Source: Synergistaceae bacterium
GTDB lineage: Bacteria; Synergistota; Synergistia; Synergistales; Aminobacteriaceae
DNA: 61,846 nt
Reading direction: 5' to 3'
Assembly: GCA_031272035.1 (NCBI GenBank)
Contig: JAISUO010000038.1
Coordinates: forward strand, 1 to 61,846
Under the pieces are notes generated by a model that did not search any database, had not been told where the DNA came from, and was given only the letters and a program-made list of their open reading frames with translations. The translations under genes and the position numbers were made by a program. Below, piece by piece: positions 51,261 to 58,910 of this stretch. Every line of letters starts with the position of its first letter. Position 1 is the stretch's first letter.

Positions 51261-51289
51261 AAAATACAGTTATTCGCTTACACTGTCAA
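51261..51289 (-). promoter_or_regulatory. Promoter of the first toxin-antitoxin operon
   Basis: TTGACA (51289-51284), 17-nt spacer, TATTTT (51266-51261) on the minus strand, 25 nt before the antitoxin start. ACAGT/ACTGT arms flank the spacer and may belong to the operator. Confidence 0.65.
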
Positions 51290-51380
51290 TACAAAATATA
51301 AATATTGTCCATTGTTCCCGGTGTTACGCATCTTTTGTCAGTACGTGATTACGCAATCCACAATAGCGTTTAAAGTCAAA

Positions 51381-51415
51381 AAAACCGGACCCTGCGGCCC
51401 GGTTTTCGTTTTTCT
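51381..51415. terminator. Bidirectional rho-independent terminator downstream of fliD
   Basis: AAAACCGG / CCGGTTTT stem with A-rich left and T-rich right flanks. It serves fliD (minus, seven T) and blocks plus-strand transcription (TTTTCGTTTTT). Confidence 0.85.
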
Positions 51416-51452
51416 GTTCTGTTCTTTTTCTCCGCTTTTTTTCGAAGATCCC

Positions 51453-54296
51453 TTAGCTCGAACTTGAATTTGACGCCGTATTCGCCGACAACTGAGAGGT
51501 GACACTGGCAAGCCAGCTCGCCTGCTGCATCAGTTTCGCAAGGTTGGTTTCCGCCGCCGCGAACTGCGTCTGCAGAGCCGTCTGCTTCGCCAGGAGGCGT
51601 TCCGTAAACTTCTCCAGGTATTCGTCGATGGAGGCGATTTCGGTGTCGATTGCGTTCATTTCCCGAACCACCGCGCCCTGGGCTGTGGTCACTCCGGTAG
51701 TGACTTCTTTCTGGGAGGATTTGATCATATCATCCAGCCAGGTCTGCATCGTCTCCGCAAAGTTGGTCATCAGCATCGCAACGTCCTCGGAGTTGTCCTC
51801 CAGGGCCGCCATGAAAACGCTGGTGTCAAAGTCCAGAGCGCCGCTCTTTGACTGGTCGCTCATCTGCCCCGTGGAGGCGTATTTGATTCCCACCTGCGAA
51901 AGCGCCGAGTATTCATATCCGATCCCCAGCGTGTTCAGCAGCGTGGAACTGCCTCCCAGCGTAACCTCTCGTTCCGTCCCCGCGCTGATCACCAGCCGGT
52001 TGTCCACGACCTCGGCCTTCGCGAAGGGAATGGGGTATTCCCGGCCCTCGGCATCGTAAAACAAAGGGTTGTTCTGGCCGTTGATCTGGGGACTGTTGAT
52101 CTTAGCCGCTATGCTCTGAAGGGTATCCCCCGGCTCCACGGTGATGCTCGCCGTGCGGGCTCCCACGGTGACGGTCATAATCGAGCTTCCGCTGAATCCG
52201 TTCTGGGCCATGGTGCCGTAGACCGCGTTGCGGGCGGTGCGCGTCGTGAAGGGCGATGCGTAGATGTTGGAGGTGATCCTTCTCATGCTGTCCTTGGAGC
52301 TCCGCAGCAGAGAGTTTCCATTCAGAAGCCCCCACTTCAGGCGAAAGTCGTCGCTGTCCACCGTGGCTTTTTTGGTTTCGTCCAGCTCTTTTTCCGTCAT
52401 GCGCGTATCGATCCAGCTCAGGGTTTCGTTATAGGCCGTGAGGAAACTCTGTATCGCGGTAACCGCGGTCTCCGCATCCTGAGAGACGTCGAGGTAGACC
52501 TCTCCCACGCCCTTCAGCTGCAAAGTCATTCCCTTGATCAGCTCGTTGCCGTAGCTCTCGCCGATCTGGTTGGACGATCGGGTGACCCTCTCTCCGTCCA
52601 CGACCAGCACCGCGTCCACAGCCGCCGTGTAGTGATCTTCATCCGTCTTGTCCAGCCCCATGGCGGAAAGGAATCCGTTGCCGTCGTCGGTGAGCGTGAA
52701 GGTGTTGGTGTTGGACGTGACGCTGACCGTATAGGTGGAATTCAGTGCGGGAGTCGCCTTTGCGTGGGCCGTCGGCGTCCCCGTGGGAGTGTTCCAGTTG
52801 ATCTCAAGCGTTTTTCCACCGGAACCGGCGGTGGGAGTAAAATCCGCGTGGGTCCAGATCGTTTGCGTCGTTCCATCGAAGGAATAGGAAATCTGATGGG
52901 TTCCGTTCGCGACGAGTATTTCGCCGCCGTTGGGAATGTCGGCCACGTCTTTGGTGTCTCGCACGCCGGCAGCGGTGAGGGTTGTTCCCGTAGTCGAATC
53001 CTTGTAACTGAACGTGTAGGAGCCTCCCGCCACGGGGGAAGTTTCAGCGCCGCCCTCGTACCACCGAACGACGACCTCGCCCAGAGAGGACTGGACAACG
53101 TCGAAGTCAATGCCTTCCTTCCAGGTGGTGGTTCCATCGGTGACGACGCCGGAGCCCGCCGTATAATCGCTGAAATTTACCGAACTGATCGTGTCCCGGT
53201 TGTTCCGAGTGATGTCCATGGTGATCTGTTCGCCGCCGGCGGCCACGTAGGTGACCTCGTATTCCTCGCCCGCGTCCGGCCGGATCGCGACAAAATCATC
53301 GCTGTTCCACCGGATCGAACCGTCGGCTCCAACCTTGTAATCCACGCCCTGCGTGTAGGTGATGGCGCCTCCCTGGGAGGTGATGGTGACCGAGTAGCCC
53401 GGCACCGTCGTAAAGGGCAGAACGTCGCTGTCCACGTAACCGCTGTCCGAACGCGTCGCCGTCACTTTGTACGTGTCGCCCGCGAAGGCCGTGTAGGTGT
53501 CCTGGTAGGTGGCGCCCGGCGGAGGAACCAGAGAGTCGTTCTGCCTCCAGCGTATCTGGCTTCCGTTGACGATGTCGAAGTCCACGCCCTGGGTCCAGGT
53601 GTTGCCGTTGCCGTCACTGATGACCACCGCAGCGCCGTCGGAGATGGTGTATCCCAGGCTGTCTTTGCTGCCGGCCGTGCGGGTTACGGTCACGTCCTGG
53701 GTGGTGGTTCCCAGTCCGGTCTGATCGCTCTTCAGAATAAGCCGGCCGTCCACCACGGAGGCGGTCACTCCAATGGCCGGACTCTGAGTCTTGAGCTGAG
53801 TGTTGATCCTGCTCGCCACGTCCTCCAGATTGGTGTCCGACGAGGAAACGTCGATCCGTATCTTTTTACCTCCGGCGTTGATGTAAAAATAGCTGTCAGA
53901 GACGCCCATGCTGCTCAGGGCCTGGGCCACCGTCTTTTGGTCGGAACGGGTGATCTGAGCTTTGGCCAGACGCTCGACGATTATATTGTGCACGTTGATT
54001 TCGGCGTCCGAATTGACCACGGCGGTCAGGACGCCTTTGTAGCTGGCGTTGCTGTCGAGGCGCTCTATCTCCACCATTTTCGCCTTGAACGTCGAGGCCA
54101 GTTTCAGAGGGGACAGGGCGCTCTGCACCGCCTGCAGAGAAACGAGAAATTCCTCGAAAAGGCTCTTTTTGAGCTCCAGCGTGTCCCGTTTCTCCTGCTG
54201 AACAAGAGCCGGTTTACTGGCGTTCTCAATCAGTTTCTCAACAATACTGTCCCAGTCTATTCCGGAAGCCACTCCGGAAACGGCCATATCAGCCAT
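51453..54296 (-). CDS. fliD: Flagellar hook-associated protein 2 (filament cap), FliD
   Basis: About 947 residues from ATG 54296, with GGAGGT 8 nt upstream. FliD caps the growing filament and folds incoming flagellin. The N-terminus, AVSGVASGIDWDSIVEKLIENASKPALVQQEKRDTL, is the FliD_N family, and the C-terminal FliD_C region ends with a coiled coil (LEKFTERLLAKQTALQTQFAAAETNLAKLMQQASWLASVTSQL). It is about twice the usual 450-residue length. The middle (about 210-500) contains repeated modules with W-x-x-G-(V/I)-D-(F/Y) then a short linker and (I/V)RW, at TWTQGVDFDIVNGSQIRW, TYTQGVDYKVGADGSIRW and TWKEGIDFDV. These look like inserted beta domains that would project from the cap. No fliC or fliS is adjacent. 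Confidence 0.9.
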   Translation of the reverse strand: MADMAVSGVASGIDWDSIVEKLIENASKPALVQQEKRDTLELKKSLFEEFLVSLQAVQSALSPLKLASTFKAKMVEIERLDSNASYKGVLTAVVNSDAEINVHNIIVERLAKAQITRSDQKTVAQALSSMGVSDSYFYINAGGKKIRIDVSSSDTNLEDVASRINTQLKTQSPAIGVTASVVDGRLILKSDQTGLGTTTQDVTVTRTAGSKDSLGYTISDGAAVVISDGNGNTWTQGVDFDIVNGSQIRWRQNDSLVPPPGATYQDTYTAFAGDTYKVTATRSDSGYVDSDVLPFTTVPGYSVTITSQGGAITYTQGVDYKVGADGSIRWNSDDFVAIRPDAGEEYEVTYVAAGGEQITMDITRNNRDTISSVNFSDYTAGSGVVTDGTTTWKEGIDFDVVQSSLGEVVVRWYEGGAETSPVAGGSYTFSYKDSTTGTTLTAAGVRDTKDVADIPNGGEILVANGTHQISYSFDGTTQTIWTHADFTPTAGSGGKTLEINWNTPTGTPTAHAKATPALNSTYTVSVTSNTNTFTLTDDGNGFLSAMGLDKTDEDHYTAAVDAVLVVDGERVTRSSNQIGESYGNELIKGMTLQLKGVGEVYLDVSQDAETAVTAIQSFLTAYNETLSWIDTRMTEKELDETKKATVDSDDFRLKWGLLNGNSLLRSSKDSMRRITSNIYASPFTTRTARNAVYGTMAQNGFSGSSIMTVTVGARTASITVEPGDTLQSIAAKINSPQINGQNNPLFYDAEGREYPIPFAKAEVVDNRLVISAGTEREVTLGGSSTLLNTLGIGYEYSALSQVGIKYASTGQMSDQSKSGALDFDTSVFMAALEDNSEDVAMLMTNFAETMQTWLDDMIKSSQKEVTTGVTTAQGAVVREMNAIDTEIASIDEYLEKFTERLLAKQTALQTQFAAAETNLAKLMQQASWLASVTSQLSANTASNSSSS

Positions 54297-54409
54297 TTTA
54301 TGCACCTCCAGTGCTTCAATTCAAACCTGTTAAAATCCCGTTTATTTAAATCTCACCAAAATCCCATCGCTTCGGAACCGTCAAAAAGATAAAAGTCTCC
54401 TGCTTTCGT

Positions 54410-54435
54410 GTTTCGGAAATTTCTCACCGAACTTA
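54410..54435 (-). promoter_or_regulatory. Weak FliA-like promoter upstream of fliD
   Basis: TAAG (54435-54432), 14-nt spacer, TCCGAAAC (54417-54410). The flagellar sigma factor usually sees TAAA, 15 nt, GCCGATAA. It matches at several positions but not the most conserved ones. Confidence 0.25.
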
Positions 54436-54484
54436 AGCCCTTCGAAGAAAAAAATCTAAGAAAAAATAATTTTAACTGAAAAAG

Positions 54485-54759
54485 TTATTTATCGCGGTAG
54501 TGCGAACCGCATTGTGAGATTTCAAGAATCTGGTCGTCGCCTTCGCAGGAAATTTTGAAAACAATACGGTTTTTCTCGTCGATTTTGACGGACCACCATC
54601 CGGCGAGGGCGTCTTTTAAAGGCTCCGGTTTACCAATGCTGTGGTATCCATTGCGCTCGATATCCTGTATCAGCCGATTGATTCTCTTCAGCGTTTTTTA
54701 TCCTGCCCCTGCCAATACAGATAATCTGCCCATGCCTCGTCGAACCACATTTTTCGCAT
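54485..54759 (-). pseudogene. YoeB-family toxin with a frameshift
   Basis: Starting at ATG 54759, the frame gives RKMWFDEAWADYLYWQGQDKKR and stops at TGA. One extra base in the A6 run (54699-54694) would restore a normal toxin: DKKTLKRINRLIQDI, then GWWSVKIDEKNRIVFKI and QCGSHYRDK, ending at 54485. Total length is one base short of 92 codons. The shift is more probably a mutation or sequencing error in a homopolymer than programmed frameshifting, because the restored frame needs a -1 slip on T AAA AAA C, a poor slippery site. It follows its antitoxin. Confidence 0.85.
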
Positions 54760-54777
54760 CACATCAGCCAATCTCTG

Positions 54778-55044
54778 TCAATCGATCTCTGTCAGATCAT
54801 GTTCATGCCAGTTGCGCCCGACTTCAAGATCGGCAATCGCCCGGAGCAGCCTTTTTTGGTTTGCTTCGCTGAAAAAAGGGTCTTCCTCCGCGGTGATTTC
54901 AAAAGGAATCGCCTTCCGCCGCGCAACGGTTCTGGCGAATACATTGAACGCCGCTGTCATCGTCAGCCCGAGATCATTGCAAACGGCGTCAAAATCGCGC
55001 TTGAGATCTTCATCGATACGAATGTTGATGTTTGTCTGAGCCAT
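54778..55044 (-). CDS. Antitoxin, RelB/DinJ family (second copy)
   Basis: 88 residues. The ribbon-helix-helix N-terminus (TNINIRIDEDLKRDFDAVCNDLGLTMTAAFNVFARTVARRK) and the toxin-binding region (DPFFSEANQKRLLRAIADLEVG) parallel those of the first antitoxin but are clearly diverged. It remains intact although its toxin is broken, as often happens because an antitoxin alone is harmless and can still neutralise related toxins. The promoter and an inverted repeat lie upstream. Confidence 0.9.
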   Translation of the reverse strand: MAQTNINIRIDEDLKRDFDAVCNDLGLTMTAAFNVFARTVARRKAIPFEITAEEDPFFSEANQKRLLRAIADLEVGRNWHEHDLTEID

Positions 55045-55073
55045 CGTTCCACATCCTCTCTATAAACGTAAAC

Positions 55074-55104
55074 ATTGTAAATAAATTTATTGACAAAAGT
55101 CAAT
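55074..55104 (-). promoter_or_regulatory. Promoter and operator of the second toxin-antitoxin operon
   Basis: TTGACT (55103-55098), 18-nt spacer, TACAAT (55079-55074). A perfect inverted repeat, ATTGAC-AAAA-GTCAAT (55089-55104), covers the -35 and is a plausible antitoxin operator. Confidence 0.55.
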
Positions 55105-55292
55105 CCGACTGTTACACCTCAACTGCAACGGTAAATTCACGATCCTGGATTTAAAATTTCATTACCTTTTACGTACGCCGGTCGGTGGACGTCGCTCCGC
55201 CTCTTTCACCGTGACGTCTGTGTTAAAATAAGTTTCTGTTATACCCGTGAAAAGTGCAATTTCTGTGTTTTGAGGAAATGGAGGTTTCAGAT

Positions 55293-55886
55293 ATGAAAAT
55301 ATATATCGACGACCAGGAACGTCCCGATCTCGCCGAGGCCCCCGATTCCGGCGCGGTGTTGGCCGGAGTGAAGACGCACCTGTTGGAAAAGGGTCGCGTC
55401 ATTATGGAGATCCAGGTGGACGGCGTTCCCATGGACGAAAAAGCTTTCGTGAACATCACCGGCAATCCGGAAGCGCGTTTCACCTCCGGCTCCGTGCGCT
55501 CTCTGGTCTGCGAGTCTCTGGACGAGGCCGTGAACTACATTCCCCGTCTGACAGGGGGCATGGAAAAAATCGCCTCCGCCTTCGAAACAGGGGAGATCTC
55601 CCGGGGACAGAGCACCCTGGCCAGCGCGGCGGAGGGGCTGGACTGGCTGATCTCCGTCTTTCAGCAATGCTCCACGCTGCTTGCCGTGGACCTTGAAACC
55701 GAGGCCGCGGGGCTGAACGCGCTGCAAAAATCCCTCGTTGCGGGAATCAACGATCTGGCCTCCCTCCACGAAGATAAAAAATACTCCGAAATGGCCTCCT
55801 GCATTCGCGGGTCACTGATACCGGAAATCGATCGATTTTCCCTTTATATACGCCATCTCCGCGAACTCTGCGGCTCCACTCAATGA
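55293..55886 (+). CDS. Protein of unknown function near fliD
   Basis: 197 residues from ATG 55293, with GGAGG 8 nt upstream. No signal peptide or membrane helix. The N-terminal 80 residues are beta-rich (MKIYIDDQERPDLAEAP...IMEIQVDGVPMDEKAFVNI) and the rest is helical (LDEAVNYIPRLTGGMEKIASAFETGEISRGQSTLASAAEGLDWLISVFQQCSTLLA). The two-part layout, strands then a helical bundle, is all that can be said. The stop overlaps the start of the methyltransferase-like gene (ATGA), so they are coupled. I know of no named family for it. Flagellar or chaperone ideas are not supported by a motif. Confidence 0.7.
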   Translation: MKIYIDDQERPDLAEAPDSGAVLAGVKTHLLEKGRVIMEIQVDGVPMDEKAFVNITGNPEARFTSGSVRSLVCESLDEAVNYIPRLTGGMEKIASAFETGEISRGQSTLASAAEGLDWLISVFQQCSTLLAVDLETEAAGLNALQKSLVAGINDLASLHEDKKYSEMASCIRGSLIPEIDRFSLYIRHLRELCGSTQ

Positions 55887-56458
55887 TTTCAGAAGACCTT
55901 CGGCGACGGATTCGTGAAAAGGCCTTCCAGCTACGGGGAGGGATCTGGACTCTGCTTTTCGCGGTGATTATCGTTTTCGCCCATCCCACCCGCCGGTCCT
56001 TCCTGCTGGGGCTTATCCCCGTTCTGGCGGGGCAGGCGCTGCGGTTCTGGGCCGTGGGCTGCATCGGGCGTTACCGGGGCGAGCGCGTCGACGCCAGGGC
56101 CCTGACCACCTGGGGACCCTACGCCTTCATTCGAAATCCCCTGTACGCCGGCAACGGTCTGATCGGGTTGGGATGGGGTCTCATGGCCGGCCCCTGGCCG
56201 ACGGTGTTTTTTGCCCTCACGTTTATCGTGCTGTATGCCGTTCTCATCGTTCCCCACGAGGAGGCGTTCCTTGCGGAAAAATTCGGCTCGCCCTACGAAC
56301 GCTACAAAGAGACCACGGGGCGATTCTTTCCGAAGGGCTGGCCGAAGGAAAACATCTCCGGCCCTTTCGACCGGCGGGTTCTCTGGGTCAGCGAGCGCCA
56401 TTCTCTCCTGACCACCGTCGTGGGAACCCTTCTCATTCTGGCCAAAAGATTCATCTGA
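55883..56458 (+). CDS. Isoprenylcysteine carboxyl methyltransferase-like (ICMT/PEMT) membrane protein
   Basis: 191 residues with about four membrane helices (WTLLFAVIIVFAH, LLGLIPVLAGQALRFWAVGCI, GLIGLGWGLMAG and TVFFALTFIVLYAVLIV). The conserved methyltransferase segment GPYAFIRNPLYAGN is present, followed by PHEEAFLAEKFGSPYERYKE, with the usual Glu, Phe and Tyr residues of the AdoMet site. The family methylates lipids or small molecules such as phosphatidylethanolamine or prenylated Cys; the substrate here is unknown. It is coupled to the unknown gene upstream. The C-terminal helix (LLTTVVGTLLILAKRF) is an extra anchor. Confidence 0.85.
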   Translation: MISEDLRRRIREKAFQLRGGIWTLLFAVIIVFAHPTRRSFLLGLIPVLAGQALRFWAVGCIGRYRGERVDARALTTWGPYAFIRNPLYAGNGLIGLGWGLMAGPWPTVFFALTFIVLYAVLIVPHEEAFLAEKFGSPYERYKETTGRFFPKGWPKENISGPFDRRVLWVSERHSLLTTVVGTLLILAKRFI

Positions 56459-56599
56459 AATTTACCTCCTTTTGCGTCTCCCACTGAATGCAATATCACG
56501 AAAAATTGCGGGCGGAGAATCCCCGGAGAAAGTATGCTATACTTGCCTGAGTTTGGGAGCGACGAGTTCGAGAATACGGGACAGAAAAGGAGGCGCCTG

Positions 56600-57217
56600 T
56601 TGGAAATGATGAACCACGACAAAAAACATACGGAAAAAGACCTCACCGTAAGGAGCCTGCTCTCTGCTATTTCTGAGACGGAATATCCTCAGTATATTCT
56701 TGATGCCATCACAAAAATACAGAACTGGATGCTGAATACCGTGAACGCGCCGGCCGAGCAGGGCATGGATCCCATTACGGCCATGTTCGAAGACGGCGGC
56801 GATATGGACATGGATCGTCTTTTCGAAGATCTGGAAAGCCTCGAGCGCTACGTCGATCTCATCCCCAACACCCGGCGGCCGGAGGGCCGCGCCGACGTTC
56901 TCGTGGTCAGCGTCAATCCCCCGGACTACGAAAGCGGCGTGCGCACCGCCATCGACTACGCGGCTCTCTTCAACCGTCAGAACTGCAAACGGGTCTGGGT
57001 CATCAGCGACAGCTTCATCTTCGGCGACAATATGCGTTACGCGGCTCATGTCAACGCCCTCGCGGAGCAGGGCATTATTTTGCGGTTTATCCTCATTACC
57101 CCCTGGGGCTGGGTAGAAATCCCGCTCAGCGGCGAAATAGCATCCAGCCAGCAGTTTCTCTGGCACAATACCCTGAAGGGGGCCGAAAACAACCGACCGG
57201 ACTTTCCAAAGAAATAA
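56600..57217 (+). CDS. Protein of unknown function
   Basis: 205 residues from TTG 56600, with AGGAGG 6 nt upstream; ATG 56606 is equally plausible. No signal peptide or membrane helix. The first 90 residues are helical and acidic (MEDGGDMDMDRLFEDLESL-type pattern), and the second half looks like a Rossmann-like alpha/beta fold (RADVLVVSVNPPDYESGVRTAIDYAALF, KRVWVISDSFIFGDNMRYAAHVNALAEQGIILRFILIT). No catalytic motif is recognised. The pattern of strands ending in SVNPPD and SDSF hints at a small-molecule or nucleotide-binding fold, but this is conjecture. It has its own terminator. Confidence 0.65.
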   Translation: MEMMNHDKKHTEKDLTVRSLLSAISETEYPQYILDAITKIQNWMLNTVNAPAEQGMDPITAMFEDGGDMDMDRLFEDLESLERYVDLIPNTRRPEGRADVLVVSVNPPDYESGVRTAIDYAALFNRQNCKRVWVISDSFIFGDNMRYAAHVNALAEQGIILRFILITPWGWVEIPLSGEIASSQQFLWHNTLKGAENNRPDFPKK

Positions 57218-57247
57218 ACTCTCCGGTACATCAAAAGACCGAACGAG

Positions 57248-57288
57248 ACGCCTTCACCCCCAACGCCGAGGAGTGAAGGCGTTATTAT
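57248..57288 (+). terminator. Rho-independent terminator
   Basis: ACGCCTTCAC / GTGAAGGCGT, 10-bp stem, 15-nt loop, then TATTATTC. It ends the unknown gene at 57217. Confidence 0.8.
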
Positions 57289-57381
57289 TCATACAGGACG
57301 TTTCGAGTTTTGCGGGAGATTTTGTTTGGGGAAAGCATTTTCACTGTTTCATCAAAAAATCCTACCGGGAGGTGCAGTGCT

Positions 57382-58392
57382 GTGAATTGTTGCGGAGTGA
57401 AAAAGAGCGTAAGGACGTATTTTGTACTGGCAATGTGTTTTGCAGTGGCAGTAAGTTTTGTATTGTTCTCCGGAACGGCGTCGGCGGACGTCAACCTGAA
57501 GCTGGGACACGCGATCAACGAAAAGGACGTTTTCCACGAAGCCGCACTGAAATTTAAGGAGCTGGTCGAAGCTCAAACTAAGGGCGAGGTCACGGTCACC
57601 ATTTATCCCAACGCAAAGCTGGGAGACGAGCGCAACCTTCTCGAAAGCCTGAGAATGGGCACCGTCGACATGGGAATCATCACGGGCGGCCCGGTCATCA
57701 ACTTCCTCCCCTCCTTTGGCGTCCTGGATCTTCCCTTCCTGTTCAGCACCCCGGAGCACGCCTATAAGGTTCTGGACGGCCCCGTGGGACAGGGCTTCTT
57801 CAAAGAGATGGAAAAACTGGGCTGGAAAGGCCTGGCCTACGGTGAACGGGGATTTCGCAACCTGACCAACAGCAAAAAACCCGTCAACGTCCCCGAAGAC
57901 GTGAAGGGCCTCAAGATCCGCGTCATGCAGAACCCCATCTACATCGACGCGTTCACGGCTCTGGGAGCCAACGCCGTTCCCATGGCCTGGACGGAGGCTC
58001 TGACCGCCCTGCAGCAGGGAACCATCGACGGGCAGGAAAACCCGCTGAACGTTATCGCCGCCTACAACATCAACGAATCGAACAAATATCTTTCCATCAC
58101 GAGACACGCCTACGCCCCCAACGTCATTCTGATGAGCATGAGGACCTGGAACAAACTTCCGGCCGACCAGCAGAAGATCGTGCAGGAAGCCGCACTGGCC
58201 GCCGCCCTTCACAATCGGGAAATCGACAACAAAATGGAGGCGGGCTGGCTTCAGGAGCTGAAGGACAAGGGGATGCAGGTGGTGGAAAATCCCGATCTCG
58301 GTCTTTTCCGTGAGGCGGTAAAGAGCGTCTACGAAAAATACGAGCCCCAGTACGGGAAAGAATTGATTCAGTCCATCATCGACACGAAATAA
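57382..58392 (+). CDS. dctP: TRAP transporter substrate-binding protein, DctP type
   Basis: About 336 residues from GTG 57382, with GGGAGG 9 nt upstream. The signal peptide is VKKSVRTYFVLAMCFAVAVSFVLFSGTASA, cleaved before DVNLKLGHA. The mature protein is a DctP-family periplasmic receptor: KLGHAINEKDVFHEAALKFKELVEAQTKG, the carboxylate-binding Arg in KGLKIRVMQNP, and PMAWTEALTALQQGTIDGQENPL. It delivers an organic acid (C4-dicarboxylate, sugar acid or similar) to the DctQM permease. The ligand cannot be told from sequence alone. It is followed by dctQ, dctM and ilvD. Confidence 0.95.
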   Translation: MNCCGVKKSVRTYFVLAMCFAVAVSFVLFSGTASADVNLKLGHAINEKDVFHEAALKFKELVEAQTKGEVTVTIYPNAKLGDERNLLESLRMGTVDMGIITGGPVINFLPSFGVLDLPFLFSTPEHAYKVLDGPVGQGFFKEMEKLGWKGLAYGERGFRNLTNSKKPVNVPEDVKGLKIRVMQNPIYIDAFTALGANAVPMAWTEALTALQQGTIDGQENPLNVIAAYNINESNKYLSITRHAYAPNVILMSMRTWNKLPADQQKIVQEAALAAALHNREIDNKMEAGWLQELKDKGMQVVENPDLGLFREAVKSVYEKYEPQYGKELIQSIIDTK

Positions 58393-58408
58393 AGCCGCGA
58401 CTCTCGTC

Positions 58409-58909
58409 ATGGAAGAACGTCGAGAAACCGCTCCGGCCTCGTTTCTGAAAACCTGGAGCGATCGCGTCAACACCTGTTGCGAAATGCTTCTGTTCGTGAC
58501 GCTGATCGCCATGACCGTCGTCACGATGTTGCAGATCGTCTTTCGTCTGTGGTTTCGGGCCCTCACCTGGTCCGAAGAACTGACCTGTTTTCTGTTGGTG
58601 GCCGCCTCCTTTCTCGGCACGGCGGTGGCCTTCAAACGGGGCGCTCACATCGCGGTGGGATTTCTGCTGAATCTCCTGCCCAAACCCCTGATGAAACTCT
58701 GCATGATCGGCATTGCCTGCGTGGGGACGGCGTTTTTTGCCGTCGTCGCCTGGTACGGAGCCGTTCTTTGCTGGCAGGAACGGGCCCAGACGGCCACAGC
58801 CATAACGATTTCCATGGGGTGGATCTACCTTATCTTTCCCCTGACCGGACTGATCGTCATCCTGCATCTGGCCGCCCGAATCGAAGAACTGCTGAGGGGA
58901 GGCGAGTAA
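58409..58909 (+). CDS. dctQ: TRAP transporter small permease, DctQ
   Basis: 166 residues with four membrane helices (MLLFVTLIAMTVVTMLQIVFR, LTCFLLVAASFLGTAVAFKR, LCMIGIACVGTAFFAVVAWYGAVLC and WIYLIFPLTGLIVILHLAARI). The DctQ pattern WSEELTCFLLVAASFLGTAVAFKRGAHIAV is typical. It stabilises the large permease. It lies 16 nt after dctP, without a strong ribosome site, and is followed immediately by dctM. Confidence 0.95.
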   Translation: MEERRETAPASFLKTWSDRVNTCCEMLLFVTLIAMTVVTMLQIVFRLWFRALTWSEELTCFLLVAASFLGTAVAFKRGAHIAVGFLLNLLPKPLMKLCMIGIACVGTAFFAVVAWYGAVLCWQERAQTATAITISMGWIYLIFPLTGLIVILHLAARIEELLRGGE

Positions 58910-58910
58910 C

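Noticed and set aside
54485-54759. Programmed -1 frameshifting in the second YoeB
   Set aside because: The needed slip is on T AAA AAA C, not a standard slippery heptamer, and no stimulatory hairpin is evident. A homopolymer error or mutation is simpler.
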